From the NCBI GenBank assembly GCA_018623305.1, contig JAAZVR010000034.1, forward strand, positions 1 through 8,982: a stretch of DNA of 8,982 nucleotides, read 5' to 3'. Position 1 is the stretch's first letter, and each line of letters starts with the position of its first letter. This DNA comes from Thiotrichales bacterium (lineage in GTDB: Bacteria > Pseudomonadota > Gammaproteobacteria > JAAZVR01). The translations under genes were made by a program, and so were the position numbers. Shown one piece after another: positions 7,213 to 8,982 of this stretch. A model generated the notes under the pieces. The model did not search any database and was not told where the DNA came from. It worked only from the letters and a program-made list of their open reading frames with translations.

Positions 7213-7430
7213 TACAACGCTTTAGTTTTGATAGAAAGCGCATGAAGACGACCAGAAATGATGTCTTCCTTGACCGCATCGTTAACCATGCGGTGGCACT
7301 GAATCGGTGTTTTACCTGAAAACTCAGCACTGGAAACAATGACCGACATACTGCAATCAGCACCATTCATTTCGACCTGCGCATCTGGAATCGCGGCTTT
7401 TATTTTTTCAATGACTTCGTCTACCGTCAT
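7212..7430 (-). CDS. BolA/IbaG-family protein
   Basis: This 72-residue protein is a small single-domain BolA-family member, closer by context and length to IbaG (YrbA) than to the longer BolA itself. BolA-like proteins partner with monothiol glutaredoxins to hold or pass [2Fe-2S] clusters; E. coli IbaG is linked to acid stress. Visible family features are GADCSMSVIV (23-32), the SGKTPIQCHRMVNDAV segment (38-53) and the C-terminal GRLHALSIK (60-68). H63 is the invariant histidine expected to bind the cluster, and C26 sits in the variable-ligand loop. The ATG at 7430 has AAGGA six bases upstream. It lies 16 bases after the permease gene and overlaps murA by one base, so it sits within the same apparent transcription unit. 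Linkage to murA is widely conserved. ibaG is the likely symbol, but I leave it open. Confidence 0.94.
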   Translation of the reverse strand: MTVDEVIEKIKAAIPDAQVEMNGADCSMSVIVSSAEFSGKTPIQCHRMVNDAVKEDIISGRLHALSIKTKAL

Positions 7431-7446
7431 GATTTTTCCTTGGTTT

Positions 7447-8208
7447 TTAAGCGCGTATTTTATACCCTTTTTTGAGTAAATTCAGCGTGATTAAACTCAA
7501 CACGACAAAAAAGGCCGCAACAAAAACAAGGCTAAACATAACGTTCATATCTGCTTTACCGTAAAAGGCATACCGGAAGCCATCCACCATGTACAAAAAT
7601 GGATTCAACTGAGAAACGCCTTGCCAGAATTCAGGCAAAGAGTGAATCGAATAGAACACGCCACTTAAAAATGTCAGCGGCATGATGACAAAATTCTGAA
7701 AGCCCGCTAGATGGTCGTATTTATCCGCCCAGAGCCCTGCAATCAGTCCCATTGCTCCCATTAGCGCAGACGACAAGACTAAAAAAGCCAACAATAAAGG
7801 CCAAGAATGCACCGTTACACCGTAGAACAAAACTCCCACGATGTATATGCCCACACCGACAAAGAAGCCTCGAACGACCGATGCTGCCACAAAAGCAATA
7901 AAAAACTCCAATGCTGAAATAGGTGACAGCAAAAGGAAGGTTAAATTACCGTGCATTTTGGACTGAATCAAACTGGATGAAGTATTTGCAAACGCATTTT
8001 GCAACACCGTCATCATTATTAAGCCTGGTATCAAAAACTCACCGTAACTAATATGCTCATAGCCATCTAGACCCGTATTCATAACTTGGGCAAATACCAA
8101 CAAATACAACAAGGCCGTAACAACGGGAGCAAAAACTGTTTGCACAGCAACGCTCGCAAATCGCATTACCTCTTTACGAAACAAACTATAAAGACCGACC
8201 CAATTCAT
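7447..8208 (-). CDS. ABC-2 type transporter permease (YadH-like)
   Basis: The 253-residue inner-membrane protein has about six hydrophobic segments (roughly residues 20-42, 57-78, 100-130, 138-162, 170-190 and 224-246). Its ABC-2 family signature lies in the last third: the stretch from GFQNFVIMPLTFLSGVFYS (169-187) to LNPFLYMVDGFRY (201-213). The length and the early FLIPGLIMM and HGNLTFLLLSP motifs resemble E. coli YadH, and the fold is shared with drug, polysaccharide and NodJ-type exporters. It should form the membrane channel with the ATPase encoded just upstream. The substrate cannot be read from sequence. The ATG at 8208 overlaps the ATPase stop as ATGA and has AGGAG eight bases before it, so the two subunits are probably made in a coupled way. 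Confidence 0.93.
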   Translation of the reverse strand: MNWVGLYSLFRKEVMRFASVAVQTVFAPVVTALLYLLVFAQVMNTGLDGYEHISYGEFLIPGLIMMTVLQNAFANTSSSLIQSKMHGNLTFLLLSPISALEFFIAFVAASVVRGFFVGVGIYIVGVLFYGVTVHSWPLLLAFLVLSSALMGAMGLIAGLWADKYDHLAGFQNFVIMPLTFLSGVFYSIHSLPEFWQGVSQLNPFLYMVDGFRYAFYGKADMNVMFSLVFVAAFFVVLSLITLNLLKKGYKIRA

Positions 8209-8945
8209 TCAGATTGCTCCTGCTCCTGTTCAGTTAAATCTAGGAATATTTGCTCCAATTTTTTCTCCCCATGATTCGCCATAAGGTCTACCTTATTCTC
8301 CAGCGCAACTAACTGACCTTTTTTAATGATGGCAATACGATCACAAAGTTCTTCTGCCTCTTCTAAATAATGTGTTGTCAGAACAATTGTTTTACCTTTT
8401 GCATGCAGTGAACGAATAAAAGCCCACATTGAACGTCTTAATGTAACATCGACTCCTGCTGTAGGCTCATCTAGGATAATCACATCTGGGTCATGCACCA
8501 ACGCCATCGCAATCAAAACTCGACGTTTCATGCCTCCGGATAGCGAACCCATTTTTTTATGAGCCTTATCTGACAGGGCCAATACATCCAACAATTCATC
8601 AATCCATGCGTCTTGCTCTTTACCCAACCCAAAATAACCCGCTTGTATTTTGAGCAATTCACGGATACTGAAAAAAGGCTCGTCAATCAATTCTTGCGGA
8701 ACCACACCCAGGCTGCGTCGCGTTTCACGGTAATCCTCAACAACATCCTTACCTAAAATCGAAATCGAACCCGCATCTGCTGAAGTTAGACCCGCAATCA
8801 TGCTAATAAGCGTAGATTTCCCAGCGCCATTCTCACCCAGCAAGCCAAAAAACTGTCCCTGCTCAATGTCTAAATCGAGATTTTTCACGGCCTGATTGGA
8901 GCCATATGACTTGCTTACACATTTGATAGAAATTGCCGCCGTCAT
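8205..8945 (-). CDS. ABC transporter ATP-binding protein (YadG/CcmA-like)
   Basis: This 246-residue nucleotide-binding subunit powers the adjacent ABC-2 permease. All ATPase motifs are intact: Walker A GENGAGKST (37-45, K43), Q-loop Q84, signature LSGGMKRR (135-142), Walker B VIILDE (155-160, E160), D-loop AGVD (163-166) and the switch histidine H192 in TTHYLEEAEELCDR. The SGGMKRR signature and TTHYLEEAE run are typical of the CcmA/DrrA/NodI exporter group. The C-terminus ends in a short acidic and glutamine-rich tail (EQEQEQSE). The ATG at 8945 is preferred because it overlaps the stop of an upstream frame as ATGA and has AAAGG about eight bases before it. The frame does stay open to the window edge, so a longer N-terminus cannot be fully excluded. 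The cargo is unknown. Confidence 0.95.
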   Translation of the reverse strand: MTAAISIKCVSKSYGSNQAVKNLDLDIEQGQFFGLLGENGAGKSTLISMIAGLTSADAGSISILGKDVVEDYRETRRSLGVVPQELIDEPFFSIRELLKIQAGYFGLGKEQDAWIDELLDVLALSDKAHKKMGSLSGGMKRRVLIAMALVHDPDVIILDEPTAGVDVTLRRSMWAFIRSLHAKGKTIVLTTHYLEEAEELCDRIAIIKKGQLVALENKVDLMANHGEKKLEQIFLDLTEQEQEQSE

Positions 8946-8982
8946 ACGCCAAGCCTTTCTTTTAAGCCATACAAACCCGTCA
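8942..8982 (-). CDS. C-terminal end of an upstream gene, possibly MlaB-like STAS protein
   Basis: One minus-strand frame reads TGLYGLKERLGV and then stops at TGA (8944-8942), overlapping the ABC ATPase start by four bases (ATGA). This is the same junction style as three other gene pairs in the window, which argues that it is a real gene end. The ending LYGL resembles the LYNLP tail of E. coli MlaB, the STAS-domain subunit of the Mla phospholipid transporter. Mla genes often lie upstream of bolA-murA in beta- and gammaproteobacteria. Twelve residues are far too few for a firm identification. Confidence 0.4.
   Translation of the reverse strand, partial: TGLYGLKERLGV

Overview
All recognisable genes in this window lie on the minus strand, so the biological reading order runs from the right edge (base 8982) to the left edge (base 1). 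Gene content, moderate-to-low GC, a short-form HisG and a proteobacterial cytochrome bc1 operon point to a respiring, prototrophic gammaproteobacterium. The layout is compatible with marine sulfur-oxidiser relatives such as the Thiomicrospira/Hydrogenovibrio group. That genus-level guess is impression only.

Right block (8982-7212): the last 12 codons of an upstream gene, perhaps an MlaB-like STAS protein, overlap the start of a two-gene ABC-2 exporter (ATPase plus permease, YadG/YadH-like). A small BolA/IbaG-family gene follows after 16 bases.

Middle block (7212-2178): murA (UDP-GlcNAc enolpyruvyl transferase, first committed step of peptidoglycan synthesis) is followed directly by hisG, hisD and hisC, which cover the first, last and transamination steps of histidine synthesis. 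A Nif3/YbgI-family dinuclear metal protein overlaps the end of hisC. Junctions here are 1-8 base overlaps or gaps of at most 16 bases, so this block and the exporter look like one long transcription unit.

Left block (2177-1): a 64-100 base spacer, the only gap large enough for a promoter, precedes petA (Rieske protein), petB (cytochrome b) and the start of petC (cytochrome c1, cut by the window edge). These encode the three catalytic subunits of the cytochrome bc1 complex, which oxidises quinol and reduces cytochrome c at the inner membrane.

No tRNA, rRNA, CRISPR array, insertion sequence, integrase or obvious strong terminator was seen. No stretch above 300 bases lacks a gene. The window looks like conserved housekeeping DNA, and I do not see an undescribed system. 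The points worth a second look are the Qo-site PVWY motif in cytochrome b, the short HisG that needs an unlinked HisZ, the re-called petA start, the GTG-started nif3 coupled to hisC, and the near-gapless mixed-function operon.
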